Shown: piece by piece, positions 50,731 to 61,345 of the stretch
Layout of the letters: each line of letters begins with the position of its first letter
Numbering within the stretch: position 1 is the stretch's first letter
Source: Populus alba
Lineage: Eukaryota; Streptophyta; Magnoliopsida; Malpighiales; Salicaceae
Assembly: GCF_005239225.2 (NCBI RefSeq)
Contig: NC_133297.1
Coordinates: 2,798,392-2,862,391, forward strand
Direction: 5' to 3'
DNA length: 64,000 nt
Position numbers and translations under genes: made by a program
The notes under the pieces: generated by a model
What the model was told of the DNA's origin: nothing
The model's input: the letters and a program-made list of their open reading frames with translations, nothing else
Databases searched by the model: none

Positions 50731-51810
50731 ATGTTAAAACTAGAAGTTGCAATACCTGCTCCGGGCATGGATTTCGACTTCAACGAGGCTCGACCTTTGC
50801 CATTCTTGAGTGCTCCATCTACACCGAGACGGTTTGGGGATTGCACCTTGAGCGCCCCAACAAGTCCTTCACGAGCTGCCGATTTTTATAGTTATTTCGA
50901 CAGCTTGATTGATAGCAATGAAGAAGGAACTGGGGTTCCTTTTCATTGGGAAGACAGGCCTGGCACACCTAAATCACCACGGGCAAACTTCAACACTAAT
51001 GGTGAAGATGATTTTGCTTTTGATTTCATTGCCGAATTAGAAAACAAGTCACTCTCAGCAGATGAACTTTTTGATGGAGGCAAAATCCGGCCCCTGAAGC
51101 TTCCTCCTAGATTGCAAGTCGATGATTCAACCCAGAGAAGCCCACTCTCCTCACCAAGATCTCCAATACATAAAGGGAAAAAGATGATACGTGAAGCTTT
51201 TTCGCCGAGAAAAAAGAAAGATTCAGATCCATTTGCAACTGCAGTTGAAAACACTCGCAAGAGAACGGATAAAAATGAAAGAGGGAGGGAGAGGGAGAGA
51301 GGTTCAGGGTTAACATCCAGTTCAAGCCGTAGAGCATCAAGATCTCTGTCTCCATATAGAGTATCTGAATATCCATGGGAACAAGATAAACAGCTACAGA
51401 AATTCACCAACCAATCAGCACCCAATCCAAAAGCTTCAGTACCATCTAATTCTTCTTCTTCAAAGAGTTCTTCAAAGAAGTGGAGGCTGAGAGATTTTTT
51501 CTTATTTAGAAGTGCATCTGAAGGACATGCGCATGATAAGGATTATCTCAGAAAGTACTCAGGTTTATTCAAAAAACATGAAGATGGCAAAGATCCGAGT
51601 TTCCGGTCCACAGACAGTTCAGGTTCGGTGTCTTCAAAGAGGAAAGTACCAGTGTCAGCACATGAGTTACATTACACGGTGAATAAAGCTGTATCGGAGA
51701 ACATGAAGAAGAAAACTTTCTTGCCCTACAAACAAGGCTTTTTTGGGAGATTGGCTTTCAATCCAGCTGCTCATGCTCTTGCCAATGGCTTTGGAAATCT
51801 TACGCGTTAA
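50731..51810 (+). CDS. DUF1645 family protein, 359 aa
   Basis: The gene is a single exon. The N-terminus has PLPFLSAPSTPRRF (22-35), then a VPFHWEDRPGTPK box (69-81), a feature shared with related plant DUF proteins. The middle is very rich in Ser, Arg, Lys and Pro and likely disordered, with a charged stretch around 175-190. The family hallmark KKWRLRDFFLFRSASEG sits at 249-265. The C-terminus ends with GFFGRLAFNPAAHALANGF (336-354). Length and motif order fit DUF1645. A rice member is linked to stress tolerance and grain length; the biochemical role is unknown. The basic, serine-rich make-up suggests phosphorylation and possibly nuclear location, which is inference. M1 at 50731 is preferred, but M13 is possible. 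The next element to the right is a retrotransposon about 1.05 kb downstream in opposite orientation. Confidence 0.9.
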   Translation: MLKLEVAIPAPGMDFDFNEARPLPFLSAPSTPRRFGDCTLSAPTSPSRAADFYSYFDSLIDSNEEGTGVPFHWEDRPGTPKSPRANFNTNGEDDFAFDFIAELENKSLSADELFDGGKIRPLKLPPRLQVDDSTQRSPLSSPRSPIHKGKKMIREAFSPRKKKDSDPFATAVENTRKRTDKNERGRERERGSGLTSSSSRRASRSLSPYRVSEYPWEQDKQLQKFTNQSAPNPKASVPSNSSSSKSSSKKWRLRDFFLFRSASEGHAHDKDYLRKYSGLFKKHEDGKDPSFRSTDSSGSVSSKRKVPVSAHELHYTVNKAVSENMKKKTFLPYKQGFFGRLAFNPAAHALANGFGNLTR

Positions 51811-52861
51811 TCAAAACTTATTTCTTCACCAGGAGTGCAATATTCCCTTTTTGTCAATAAACTAAATTGTTCCTAAAAGAGTAGGATTTTCACAAGGAAA
51901 GTTCCTGCTGAATTCTGATCTTTCTTTCGTTGATATCTTCTTAGTTCATAGTGCTATACATCAATTCTTTGTTTTTCTTTCAATCCATTTCAATTGTAAA
52001 AGCATGGTAAATATTGGAACCATAGAGAATCGAAATCCCATATCTCTTATCTTTTCAGTGTCAATTTCTTTAATTCTTAGCATCATTGAACTTGGAGACG
52101 AATTTTCACCACCCATTGCCGCACGAAGCATAAGTTTTTCGGAAAACTATGCGAAGGAATGAAAATGTTTACCTACACATGGTTTAACCAAACAGAGGAT
52201 CCTTGCATCCCCCCCCCCCCCAATTTTCTCAATTAATTAATTAGTCTTAACAACTCGATGATAACAAGAATGTCAAGGAAATAGATGGATCAGATTAGAG
52301 ACAGTGGTCTCTGATGTATATGGTTATCAAATAAATTATTCAGAGAAACGATTCTTGATTATATTATGCTGTTTTAGCAACTTTTGATTACCATTTCAAC
52401 ATTCCACAAGGTCAAAATGTTACAACAAGACAGTTGTCCCTCTATTTTTTGAATTATAAACCTCTTGTCATGCATGGAAGCTTTTGAAAGAAACCACCAG
52501 ATGACCTTCTAGACGTTGATTTCATCACACATTAATTTAATTCTCCACGAAGGAAAATAAATATACAGCCGGTGAGGGTAACCAAATAGACATTGTCAAC
52601 TTCTAGAAGTGGGAAGACTTCTAATCACAATTGATATTTTATTGATATAATTATTAAACCCGCTCTACCACTCCATGGAGACACGCTCCTAGTTAAGTTG
52701 GTTGTAAGAAAGCTAATATGGTTTGACTCCAACAACATGAATAAATCCAAGTTTTAACATATTCAAGTGAAAGGCGCTTAGGATATGCATTGTGTACCTA
52801 TCCTGGCAATTCCACTGTTGGAGCAGCACTCTGGCGACATGCTCTTTGGAAGCCACGAGTG
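51811..52861. other. 3' flank of the DUF1645 gene; no gene
   Basis: It probably holds the 3' untranslated region, then AT-rich DNA. A 13-C run lies near 52209-52222, which is prone to slippage and to sequencing error. The Copia target site lies at the right end. Confidence 0.5.
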
Positions 52862-52866
52862 ATTAC
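52862..52866 (+). repeat. Target-site duplication ATTAC, left copy
   Basis: ATTAC precedes the left LTR and recurs exactly at 58004-58008. It defines the ends of the Copia element. Confidence 0.95.
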
Positions 52867-53177
52867 TATTGAATTTAGCAGAAAGAAGAGAAAATTGCAG
52901 AAAGAAGAAAATGATGAACTTGACAGTGTTCTTCTTCTTGAATTAATTATAATTGTTCACTGTTACATTGCTTATATAGGCTAGATTAGGAATTGAATAT
53001 TCTAACTGATATAACTGAATCTCCTAACTGTTATAACTGATTCTAACTGTCATAACTGACTTCTAACTTCTGGAACTAACTCTAACTGCTGCAATTACTT
53101 GCTGAAGACGTCAACTGTGCAGTGCTGCTGCTGATGGTTATTTCTTTCCTCTGCTGTGGCTGTATTGATATTTGATA
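52867..53177 (-). repeat. 3' LTR of the Copia element (311 bp)
   Basis: Left on the map, 3' in the element's orientation. It is identical to 57693-58003 as read. It contains seven TAACTG hexamers at 53003-53088 and a TATATAAG box (minus strand) around 52971-52978. Confidence 0.96.
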
Positions 53178-53190
53178 CTCCCCCTCGAGA
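53178..53190 (-). other. Polypurine tract of the Copia element
   Basis: Read on the minus strand, TCTCGAGGGGGAG directly abuts the 3' LTR. This is the expected plus-strand primer. Confidence 0.85.
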
Positions 53191-53204
53191 TGAGACATGA
53201 AGAA

Positions 53205-55430
53205 TCAAGGGGAATAGATGTTATGAAGGCTCATCTTGGACACCAGAGGAAGGAAAAGAGAGATGCCAAGAGCCTTAGTAAAAATATCTGCGATTTGATT
53301 TGTGAAAGAAACATGGAAAGTACGCAGAACACCTGACTGAATCTTCTCGCGAACCACATGACAATCAATGTCTATATGCTTGGTTCGTTCGTGATACACA
53401 GGATTAGCAGCAATATGGAGAGCAGCTTGACTGTCACAGTAGAGAAGAGCAGTTTGTGGAGGAACCTGGAGATCCTGAAGAAGATATCGAAGCCAGACAA
53501 CTTCACAACAGGTAGAGGCCATGGCTCTGTACTCTGCCTCTGCAGAAGACCTTGACACAGTGGATTGTTTCTTTGATTTCCAAGAAATTAAAGAATGATC
53601 AAGGAAAACACAGTACCCTGTCACTGACCGTCTAGAATCCACACACCCTGCCCAATCTGAATCACAAAAAGCTTTTATTTGCAGGCTGGAGAGGACTGGA
53701 AAGAATAAACCTTGTGCAGGAGAAGCTTTAATGTAACGTAAAACTCGATGAGCTGCAGCTAAATGAGGAGCACGTGGTTGAGCCATAAACTGACTTAACA
53801 TTTGAACAGCAAATGAAATGTCAGGTCTGCTGATGGTGAGGTAAAGCAAGCGCCCAACAAGACGTCTATAAGCAGTAGGATCTTCTAAGAGTTGGCCAGA
53901 ATCTTTAGAAAACTTGACATTAGGGTCCATGGGAATGTGGACTGGCTTGGAAGCCAACAGACCCGAGTCTTCAAGTACTTCCAATGCATACTTTCTTTGA
54001 CAAACAGAGATACCAAGTTCACTACGGGCTATTTCCAAACCAAGAAAGTATTTTAGCTGGCCAAGATCTTTGAGCTGAAATTTGTCATTAAGCAACTGAA
54101 TAAACTTGGAAACCTCTGCAGAATTATCACTAGCCACCACTATGTCATCAACATAAACCAATAATGCAATGAATGATCCATCCAGAGTTCTGGTAAATAG
54201 AGTGTAGTCAGCTTTAGACTGGATGAATCCAAATGTAAGTAGAGCAGTGGAGAATTTAGCAAACCATTGCCTAGAAGCTTGCTTTAAGCCATAAATTGAC
54301 TTGTGAAGTTTGCATACTTTCGACTCCCCCTTGCTGGCGAATCCAGGAGGTAAGGACATGTAGACTTCCTCATTTAATTGACCATGAAGGAAGGCATTAT
54401 TTACATCCAATTGATGAAGATGCCATTGTTTTACTGCTGCTACTGCTAAAAGAGTGCGCACAGTGGTGAGCTTAGCCACAGGAGAGAAAGTTTCATAGTA
54501 GTCCAAGCCCTCACATTGGTTATACCCCTTGGCAACTAACCTGGCTTTATACCTCTCCAAAGTCCCATCAGATTTCAACTTGACTTTATATACCCATTTG
54601 CATCCAATGACATGTGTTGAAGCAGGAAGGTCAACAACAGTCCATGTTTTATTAAGCTCAAGTGCTTGAATCTCAGTATTCATAGCCTCACGCCATTCCT
54701 TATGTTTGACAGCTTGGACATAAGATGTTGGTTCAACAAGTGCAGAGACAGAAAGACTAAATTGTTTTTGAGAAGGGGAAAGATGATCATATGAAAGAAC
54801 TGAAGAAAGTGAGTAAGGAATACCTGAAGCTGTGGACGAAGGTGTGGGAACCGAAGTGGAGGTTGCAAGATGACAATGATAGTCATGCAAATATCCAGGT
54901 GTCTGTTTTACCCTAGAAGATTTTCTGTTAGGCTGAGGTATAGATGGTTCTGAAGGAATTATATCCAAAGTGGATGATATACAAGGTTCTGTTGTGGAAT
55001 GTTGGTTAGTTGGACTAGGAGATGAAGAATTTAGAGGCAGGGGATCAAGTAAAGAAATAGTAGATTCATGCATGGGAACTGGCAAAGGCAAAGCAGAATC
55101 ATTTGCAGATAAGGGATGTTTGAGTGCAAAAGGAAATATGTTTTCGTGAAATAGCACATCTCTGGAGACAAGTACAGTGTTGAGAGTTAAATCATAAAGC
55201 TTGTAACCTTTCATCCCATATGGATAACCAAGAAGAATGTAAGGCTTAGCTCTAGGGTCAAATTTGTGTCTATTTCGAAGGAGGGTATTAGCATAACAAA
55301 GGCAGCCAAATACCCGCAGATAAGAATATGAAGGAGAAGACTTGAACAGAACTTCATAAGGTGATTTATTTTGTAGTGAAGGAGAAGGAAGTCGGTTGAT
55401 CAAATGCACTGCAGTGAGTGTGCAATCCCC
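53205..55430 (-). pseudogene. Copia Pol, C-terminal part (integrase end, RT, RNase H)
   Basis: This is the in-frame continuation after the premature stop. The first ATG after the break is at 55409 and leaves 734 codons. It carries the end of integrase (INRLPSPSLQNKSPYEVLF), the reverse transcriptase with QLDVNNAFLHG and catalytic YVDD (about residues 1148-1151 of the full frame), and RNase H with the acidic FCDSDW, EAEY and YCDSQ positions. The RT and RNase H catalytic motifs look intact. Without readthrough or reinitiation this part is not expected to be translated. It has lost its Gag fusion in this copy. Confidence 0.9.
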
Positions 55431-57596
55431 TCAAAATTGTAAAGGTAAGTGTGAATGAAAAAGGAGGGATCGAGCTACATTCAGGATGTGCTGGTGTTTG
55501 CGTTCAACAATGGAATTCTGCTGAGGTGTTTCAACACAACTAAGTTGGTGGATAACCCCTTTTGTGGCATAGAAATCATGCATGTTGAACTCAGCCTCAT
55601 TATCTGATCTTAGGACTTTGATTTTGGTATTGAATTGTGTTTCAACCAAATTAAAGAAAGCTTGAATGTGAGTTCTGGTTTGAGACTTATTTTCTAGAAG
55701 ATGAATCCATGTAAACCGTGTATGATCATCAACAATTGTTAGAAAATATGATGAACCAGTGATAGATTTTGTAGAAAAGGGACCCCAAATGTCACAATGA
55801 ATTAAAGCAAATGGCTGTGTGGAAGTAGATGTGCTATGAGGAAAAGGCAAACGATGTTGTTTGGCTAATGGACAGATGCTGCAAGTTTTATTTGATTCTT
55901 TGACAATTTGAGGAATTACATGGGAAAGTAACTTCAAAGGAACTTCTGCAGGATCTCCTAGTCTGTAATGCCATAATCCAGTATTAACAAAGTTTACAGA
56001 AAAACTAGCAGACACTGAATCAGTGATGGGGTGACTGGGCATGAATTTTGCAGAATTGGTAGAAAAAGGATTCTGAGGTAAAACAGAAACTGAATGTTGC
56101 AGCAAATGGTATAAGCCTTCAGCTTCTTTACCCACACCAATCGTTTTCCAGCTTGTGAGGTGCTGAACAAAACAGAAATTTGGTAAGAAAATGACACAGC
56201 ATTGAAGAGTTTTGATCAACTTGCTAACAGATATGAGATTGAATGAGAAAGAAGGAATGCAAAGGACATCAGTTAGCACAAAGTGTTCTGAGATTTTAAT
56301 TGAACCAATATGGGTGACTGAGGCAAACTGACCATTTGGAAGTCTTACGGATTTGGAAACAACAGAAGTAATATTTGTGAAGAAGGATGTGGAACAGATC
56401 ATATGATTTGTTGCACCGGTGTCAATTATCCAAGGAGTTTGGGCAGGAAATGTGAGTGAAGAATGTTGAGGTAAAGATAAGGAGGATGCAAACACAGAGT
56501 GTGTTGAATTGATAATAGAATCTGTAAAGAAATTACCTGCACTTGTCATACCTTCACCTTGGATTACTGACTCTTTACTTGTGGATGTGGAGGCTTGGTT
56601 GACAGATGATTCATGCTCAGAGATGCTTGGGTTGAACATGTTAATAAGCTGCTGACACTGCTCATAAGTAATAGGCAGCTGAGGTCCAGAAACTTGATGA
56701 ACACTAGAAGATGCATTCTTTCCTTTACTGAACTTGTAACCAGGTGGAAAACCATGAATTCTATAGCATTTTTCCATAGTGTGACCAGAAACACCACAAT
56801 GAGAACAAATAGGTCGATCCTTGCGAATATGGAAAGATCTATTTCCAGAAAAACGATTTGAAGACATTGTTTTTGTGAGTAAGGCAGTAGTATTTTGATT
56901 AAAAGAAATGCTTGCTGAAGAAATCATACGCTGCCTTTCCTCTTGGATTACAAGTGAGAAAACTTTGTTGATTGAGGGCAGAGGATCAATCAACAGAATT
57001 TGGCCTCGAACATGTGAGTAACTCTCATTCAGTCCCATTAGAAATTGGTAGACATGCTGCTGATGATGGTAAGACAGGATAGTCTTCAAAGCTCCACAAG
57101 TGCAGGTAGGGATTGGCTGATGATTTGCTAATTCATCCCATAATCCCTTCATAGCAGTGAAGTATGAACTAACCGAATTATTTTCTTGTGACAAGCAAGA
57201 GATTGATTTCTGGAGCTGAAAGATTCGTGGCCCATTGTGTTGAGAAAATCGATCTTGAAGATCATTCCATATTTCAGATGCATCATCAATGTAAATGATG
57301 CTGTTTGCAATCTCTGTTGAAACAGAGTTAAGCAGCCATGAAAGGACCATATTATTGCAGCGAGTCCATGCCAAACCTTGAGCATCATAAAGATTGGATA
57401 GTTTAGGCAAAGTGCCATTAACGAAACTGAGCTTGTTCTTGGCTGATAATGCCATCATCATTGCTCTTTTCCATGAGTTGTAATTCTCGCCATTGAGTGG
57501 TTTAGAAACAATTGTGGCTCCAGGGCTATCACCATGATGCAAGAAGAAAGGGTTGGAAGAATCCATGTCTGATGTAGGGGTGATAGTTTCTGCCAT
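55431..57596 (-). pseudogene. Copia Gag-protease-integrase part, ends at premature TGA, 721 aa
   Basis: The ATG at 57594-57596 follows the primer-binding site by an 84-base leader. Gag begins with the UBN2-like region ([16 protein letters not shown], 36-50). A CCHC knuckle, [14 protein letters not shown], is at 264-277. The protease has DTG at 392-394. The GAG-pre-integrase/zinc segment includes C572 and C575. The integrase core has D602, D665 and E698. The frame then stops at a TGA (55431-55433) 24 codons after E698, where Copia integrases keep going. The downstream frame resumes in phase, so one substitution explains the break; it is not an indel. Gag and protease should still be made. Confidence 0.92.
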
Positions 57597-57680
57597 TTCT
57601 ATGAAAGATAAAGAATTGATGAAGAGAATAGATGAAGATGAGAAAGATAAAGATTGCGGAGATAATCTTTCAAAAAATAT

Positions 57681-57692
57681 GCTCTGATACCA
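57681..57692 (-). other. Primer-binding site, initiator tRNA-Met (Copia)
   Basis: On the minus strand this is TGGTATCAGAGC, immediately after the 5' LTR with no spacer once the LTR is taken to end in AATA. This placement supports the TA..TA LTR boundaries. Confidence 0.92.
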
Positions 57693-58003
57693 TATTGAAT
57701 TTAGCAGAAAGAAGAGAAAATTGCAGAAAGAAGAAAATGATGAACTTGACAGTGTTCTTCTTCTTGAATTAATTATAATTGTTCACTGTTACATTGCTTA
57801 TATAGGCTAGATTAGGAATTGAATATTCTAACTGATATAACTGAATCTCCTAACTGTTATAACTGATTCTAACTGTCATAACTGACTTCTAACTTCTGGA
57901 ACTAACTCTAACTGCTGCAATTACTTGCTGAAGACGTCAACTGTGCAGTGCTGCTGCTGATGGTTATTTCTTTCCTCTGCTGTGGCTGTATTGATATTTG
58001 ATA
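57693..58003 (-). repeat. 5' LTR of the Copia element (311 bp)
   Basis: Right on the map, 5' in the element's orientation, and the functional promoter copy. TATATAAG (minus strand) lies at 57797-57804. The seven MYB-core-like hexamers (CAGTTA on the sense strand) lie at 57829-57914, upstream of that TATA box. A TGACGTC (sense) sits further upstream at 57933-57939. Confidence 0.96.
57797..57914 (-). promoter_or_regulatory. Copia LTR promoter: TATA box plus array of MYB-core motifs
   Basis: Sense-strand CAGTTA (fits the MYB core CNGTTR) occurs seven times in 86 bases. Start-to-start spacings in + coordinates are 9, 13, 9, 10, 9 and 30 bases, so five of the six are close to one helical turn. 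The cluster ends about 25 bases upstream of TATATAAG. MYB-driven activation of a Copia LTR is known from tobacco Tto1. Here MYB binding is inferred from sequence only. Confidence 0.6.
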
Positions 58004-58008
58004 ATTAC
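58004..58008 (+). repeat. Target-site duplication ATTAC, right copy
   Basis: Exact match to 52862-52866. Confidence 0.95.
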
Positions 58009-60780
58009 CGCCACTACTTCCAGCAATCAAATGATATATAAGCTATGAATCAGTGATGAAGCCCGTCAAAACCTACTCCTGCATCCTGTACAATCATCAC
58101 ATGACGAAATCAAAAGCACTGCAGTGGTTTAGTACTGCTTAAATCTAAATTTTAATATCGAAATAGATCATGAATCGATCGAACCATCGCCTTATAGATC
58201 CCCGTTCCAAACTCATTGCCGAAGAAGAGGGCTTCTCAAGTTTTTATAGATCCAAGACAGTATTGCAATATTGGGTTGAAGAGTCCATTGTTAAATGCCT
58301 TTACCGTCACTGTAAGCAAGGCCCAAATGGAAAACAACTTAGCCCTCGGCCTCTACAGTTTTGCATTCCATATCCTTATGTTATTTACCATCATAGTTAA
58401 AAATTGAAAAAATATATATTTTATAGCATATATTGTTATAAGACAGTTCTATTCCTTGAAAAATAGAAGAAGAAAAGAAGAAAAAAGGAGTATCGTTATT
58501 TATTATAATATTATATTTATACCTTATGTGTATGTGCAGTATATTATGTGAAGAGCTAGCTATATTTCTTAAGAGTCCCATTAATCTCTAGTACGATAAT
58601 ATGATTTTTGAATGAATTGTTATAAATAGAACTTACAAACAGTGTGAGTATGTGTAGAAATTATTTTAATAAATATTTTTTCTTACAAATCAATGAAATT
58701 ATCAGAGAAAATAATATAAATTGTATGGATAATTTTCTCCAAATAAGAAAACCAAATACAAAACAATAACAAGAAAATTTATATAAAATAATAAAATCTG
58801 ATCTGATATTTTTATGAAATTAGATATAATTTTATTATTTTTGTATTATAATATTTTTGGGATTTTATTTATAAAAACAAATTGAGTTTTTATAGGCAAA
58901 ATAAATTGCTAGTAATGTACTGCATGTATTATTATATATGACTGATTTAAGATGCTTATTCTATATTATTTAGGGATTTATGTGATTAATAAATAGAAAA
59001 CAATAAAAAAGGAATTAACCTATTTCTTCAATGTTGATTTTATTTTTAATTATAGGTGAGGTGGAACTTACATCTTGGTGTTGGAGATACATTATGATGC
59101 TGATATTATATCAAAAGCATCATAGTCAAGATATTGACTGGCTTAGATTTAGATGAAAACGCCTTTCTCTTGAACGAAATTTTTATCTTCGGCAAAAAAA
59201 AAAAAAAAAAAAAATCTTTAAAGATGGATATCCACCTTTTGTTCGCAAATTACCATCAATATTTTGAAAGTCACTATTAATTTTTTCTCTTAAAGAGAAC
59301 AAACACCTGCAATTAATTAATGTGCTAGAAAAATAATTGCTATGTAAAATTAAGAACAGAAAATGGCGGGTGTGTCTTTGCTGGATATGTAGGAAAATAA
59401 ATAATCAAGCGAATGGAAAAGAAAAACAAAGTGGCGAAGAGAAGAGATATGGAAATAGTAAATAAGTAAACAAATGAAAAGGGAAGAGGAAAAGAAAAAC
59501 TTGGGACGGTATGGTGTATTACAACATATGCGAGCTTCTTTTTTGCTGGCAAATGGCAAGCATGAAAAACATAATCTTACCTTTCGAGGATAGTGTTGTT
59601 CGAACAAATTATAACTCTCCCATGAAGTACAGCATGGGACCTCTTTCAATAAACAATGATGAACTCGAAAGAAAGTGTGCAGAAATTTCCTTAAAAGACG
59701 TTTATTTATGGTGTGCGGTATCCACTCTCGAATCTCAAGCGAGCCAGTATCACAGCATTTTATATTATAAGTCAAGAGGTATCGATATTTTATCATCGAA
59801 GATAGCGGTCCTAATTCCTCCATGCCCATGCCAGATCACGGTGAGCATACAAGGTTTCGTTGGATATATTATACAATGTTAGGTTTTTATTTGATGACAA
59901 AAAAAAAAAAAGATGGGGATGATGAATAAAAAAAATTATTAGGTTGAGAAAAACGATGTTAAGAGATAGGCATGAAAACACAAAATAAAATTTTTATTTA
60001 AATAAATTTTTTTATTTATAAAATAGAAAAGAAAACACGTCTTTTTATCTAATGGATGGTGAAGAGCACGTAACTTGTCTACCCAATTGGCAAATTGGTC
60101 ATCCTTTTAGTCAGCTTTTTTTATATTTTTATATTAGACAGTCTGCTTCTAAAGCAATAGCCAATTAGTGGATCTCTTTTGTGAATTTTCGTTTTCCGGT
60201 GGGTTGATACAACATTTCATCGGAAATTATTTGCAATATTTTATCACCACTTTCGCCTTTTCTACTCTCCCCTGATCCCCGGGTGGGGGCCGAAGTTTTA
60301 AATGAAGAATCCCTGTCTTGTAAACGAAGTATAATTAAGCCTATCTTTCTGTAGATTGGAATTACGCACGCACTAATTAGGGTTTTTTTTATTTATTATT
60401 ATTAGTATTAATGAACTTCGGATAAGCAATATTTTATCACCACTTACACCTGTATTATGAGACAAACAAGAATTTTCGAGTTGTCTCGTTGGGTCATCAA
60501 TCATGACCTTAAAAATCAACAAGATTACATGAAGGGGCCAAGTTCGCTCTCGAATTAAGCTATAATCGCAAAAGCAGTTCGACGCCACATACTACTGAAG
60601 ATAAGAAATGGAAAATCAATCACGCAATGTCTTATCACAGCCACAATAATTGGAAGGCAACGAGGCAACGACAAACGCTGCTTAGAATGTAGAATCATTT
60701 TATTATCTCTTTAATTCATCTCCAAGATCTCTCTCTAAAATGCATTTTGTCATACAATGTTCAAGTCATTGACTCTTAAA
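58009..60780. other. Intergenic, AT-rich; no supported gene
   Basis: Open frames at 58170-58400 (76 codons) and 59511-59882 (123 codons, + strand), with an overlapping 159-codon minus frame, have no recognisable domain. A run of about 20 A occurs at 59195-59215. I see no RNA gene. Confidence 0.45.
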
Positions 60781-60782
60781 GC

Positions 60783-61345
60783 CAGCACAAAAACAATCCT
60801 AGACTACGTCTATCTTATAGATTTAAAAACATTTAGTTAAACAACATGTGTAAATTTCATTGGATATTCTTTTTGAGATCTTAGTTTAAATAATTATAAT
60901 TTAATTATAGATTTTTTTAAATTAATTTTTTCAAATTACAATCATAAAAGGTACAATAATACTAAACACGCATTTAAATATTTATGAAATTGATCATAAA
61001 ATATTTTTTTCAAGCCATCCTTTAAGTTTGCTATGGAACTAGTTTTTAATCTCAAAAACAATCTTAGACTAAGCCTAAGTTTATTTCCATGATGCCATAT
61101 TTTGCGATTTAGATTTTATTGTTTATCTAATCAATACATATAATAGTTTCATATGAATCTTATTGAGAATTTTCTTTTAAAATCTTAGTTAAGAAAAAGT
61201 TATGATTTATATATTTTTTAAATTATTTTTTTTAAATCACAATCCCAAAAATTACTACAACATTAAACACGCATCCATCATAAAAGATTTTTCCAAGCCA
61301 TGGTTATCAAGATCCATCCTTTCAGGTTACCAGCTACCTAGTTTT
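60783..61345 (+). repeat. Diverged tandem duplication, unit about 270-290 bp
   Basis: Two adjacent units share ordered blocks: CAAAAACAATCCTAGACTA versus CAAAAACAATCTTAGACTA, AAATCACAATC-type text, CTAAACACGCAT versus TTAAACACGCAT, CAAGCCATCC versus CAAGCCATGG, and CTAGTTTTTAAT in both. Units are about 60783-61052 and 61053-61345. They are non-coding. Confidence 0.6.

Larger units (their letters stand above)
52867..58003 (-). mobile_element. Ty1/Copia LTR retrotransposon, 5,137 bp, minus strand
   Basis: The element is structurally complete. It has target duplication ATTAC, two 311-bp LTRs, a primer-binding site for initiator tRNA-Met, a gag-pol frame and a polypurine tract, all read right to left. 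Domain order protease, integrase, RT, RNase H defines Copia. By reading, the LTRs are identical base for base, so the insertion is very recent. In the sense orientation the LTRs run TATCAAAT..TTCAATA, i.e. TA..TA and not TG..CA. The polyprotein frame is broken by one TGA at 55431-55433 within the integrase region, so this copy probably cannot make complete Pol alone. It lies about 1.05 kb downstream of the DUF1645 gene, tail to tail. Confidence 0.97.

Noticed and set aside
50463..50891. 142-codon frame overlapping the start of the DUF1645 gene
   Set aside because: It runs through the C/T-rich leader in another frame; the DUF1645 frame has clear family motifs.
52209..52222. Homopolymer C run
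   Set aside because: Likely a slippage-prone simple repeat or assembly artefact with no associated feature.
53178..53204. Purine/pyrimidine tract considered as a gene leader
   Set aside because: It abuts the LTR exactly and is the Copia polypurine tract.
58170..58400. 76-codon frame right of the Copia element
   Set aside because: No recognisable protein and a competing frame overlaps it.
59350..59882. 159-codon minus and 123-codon plus frames overlapping each other
   Set aside because: Neither has a recognisable domain; opposite-strand overlap suggests chance openness.
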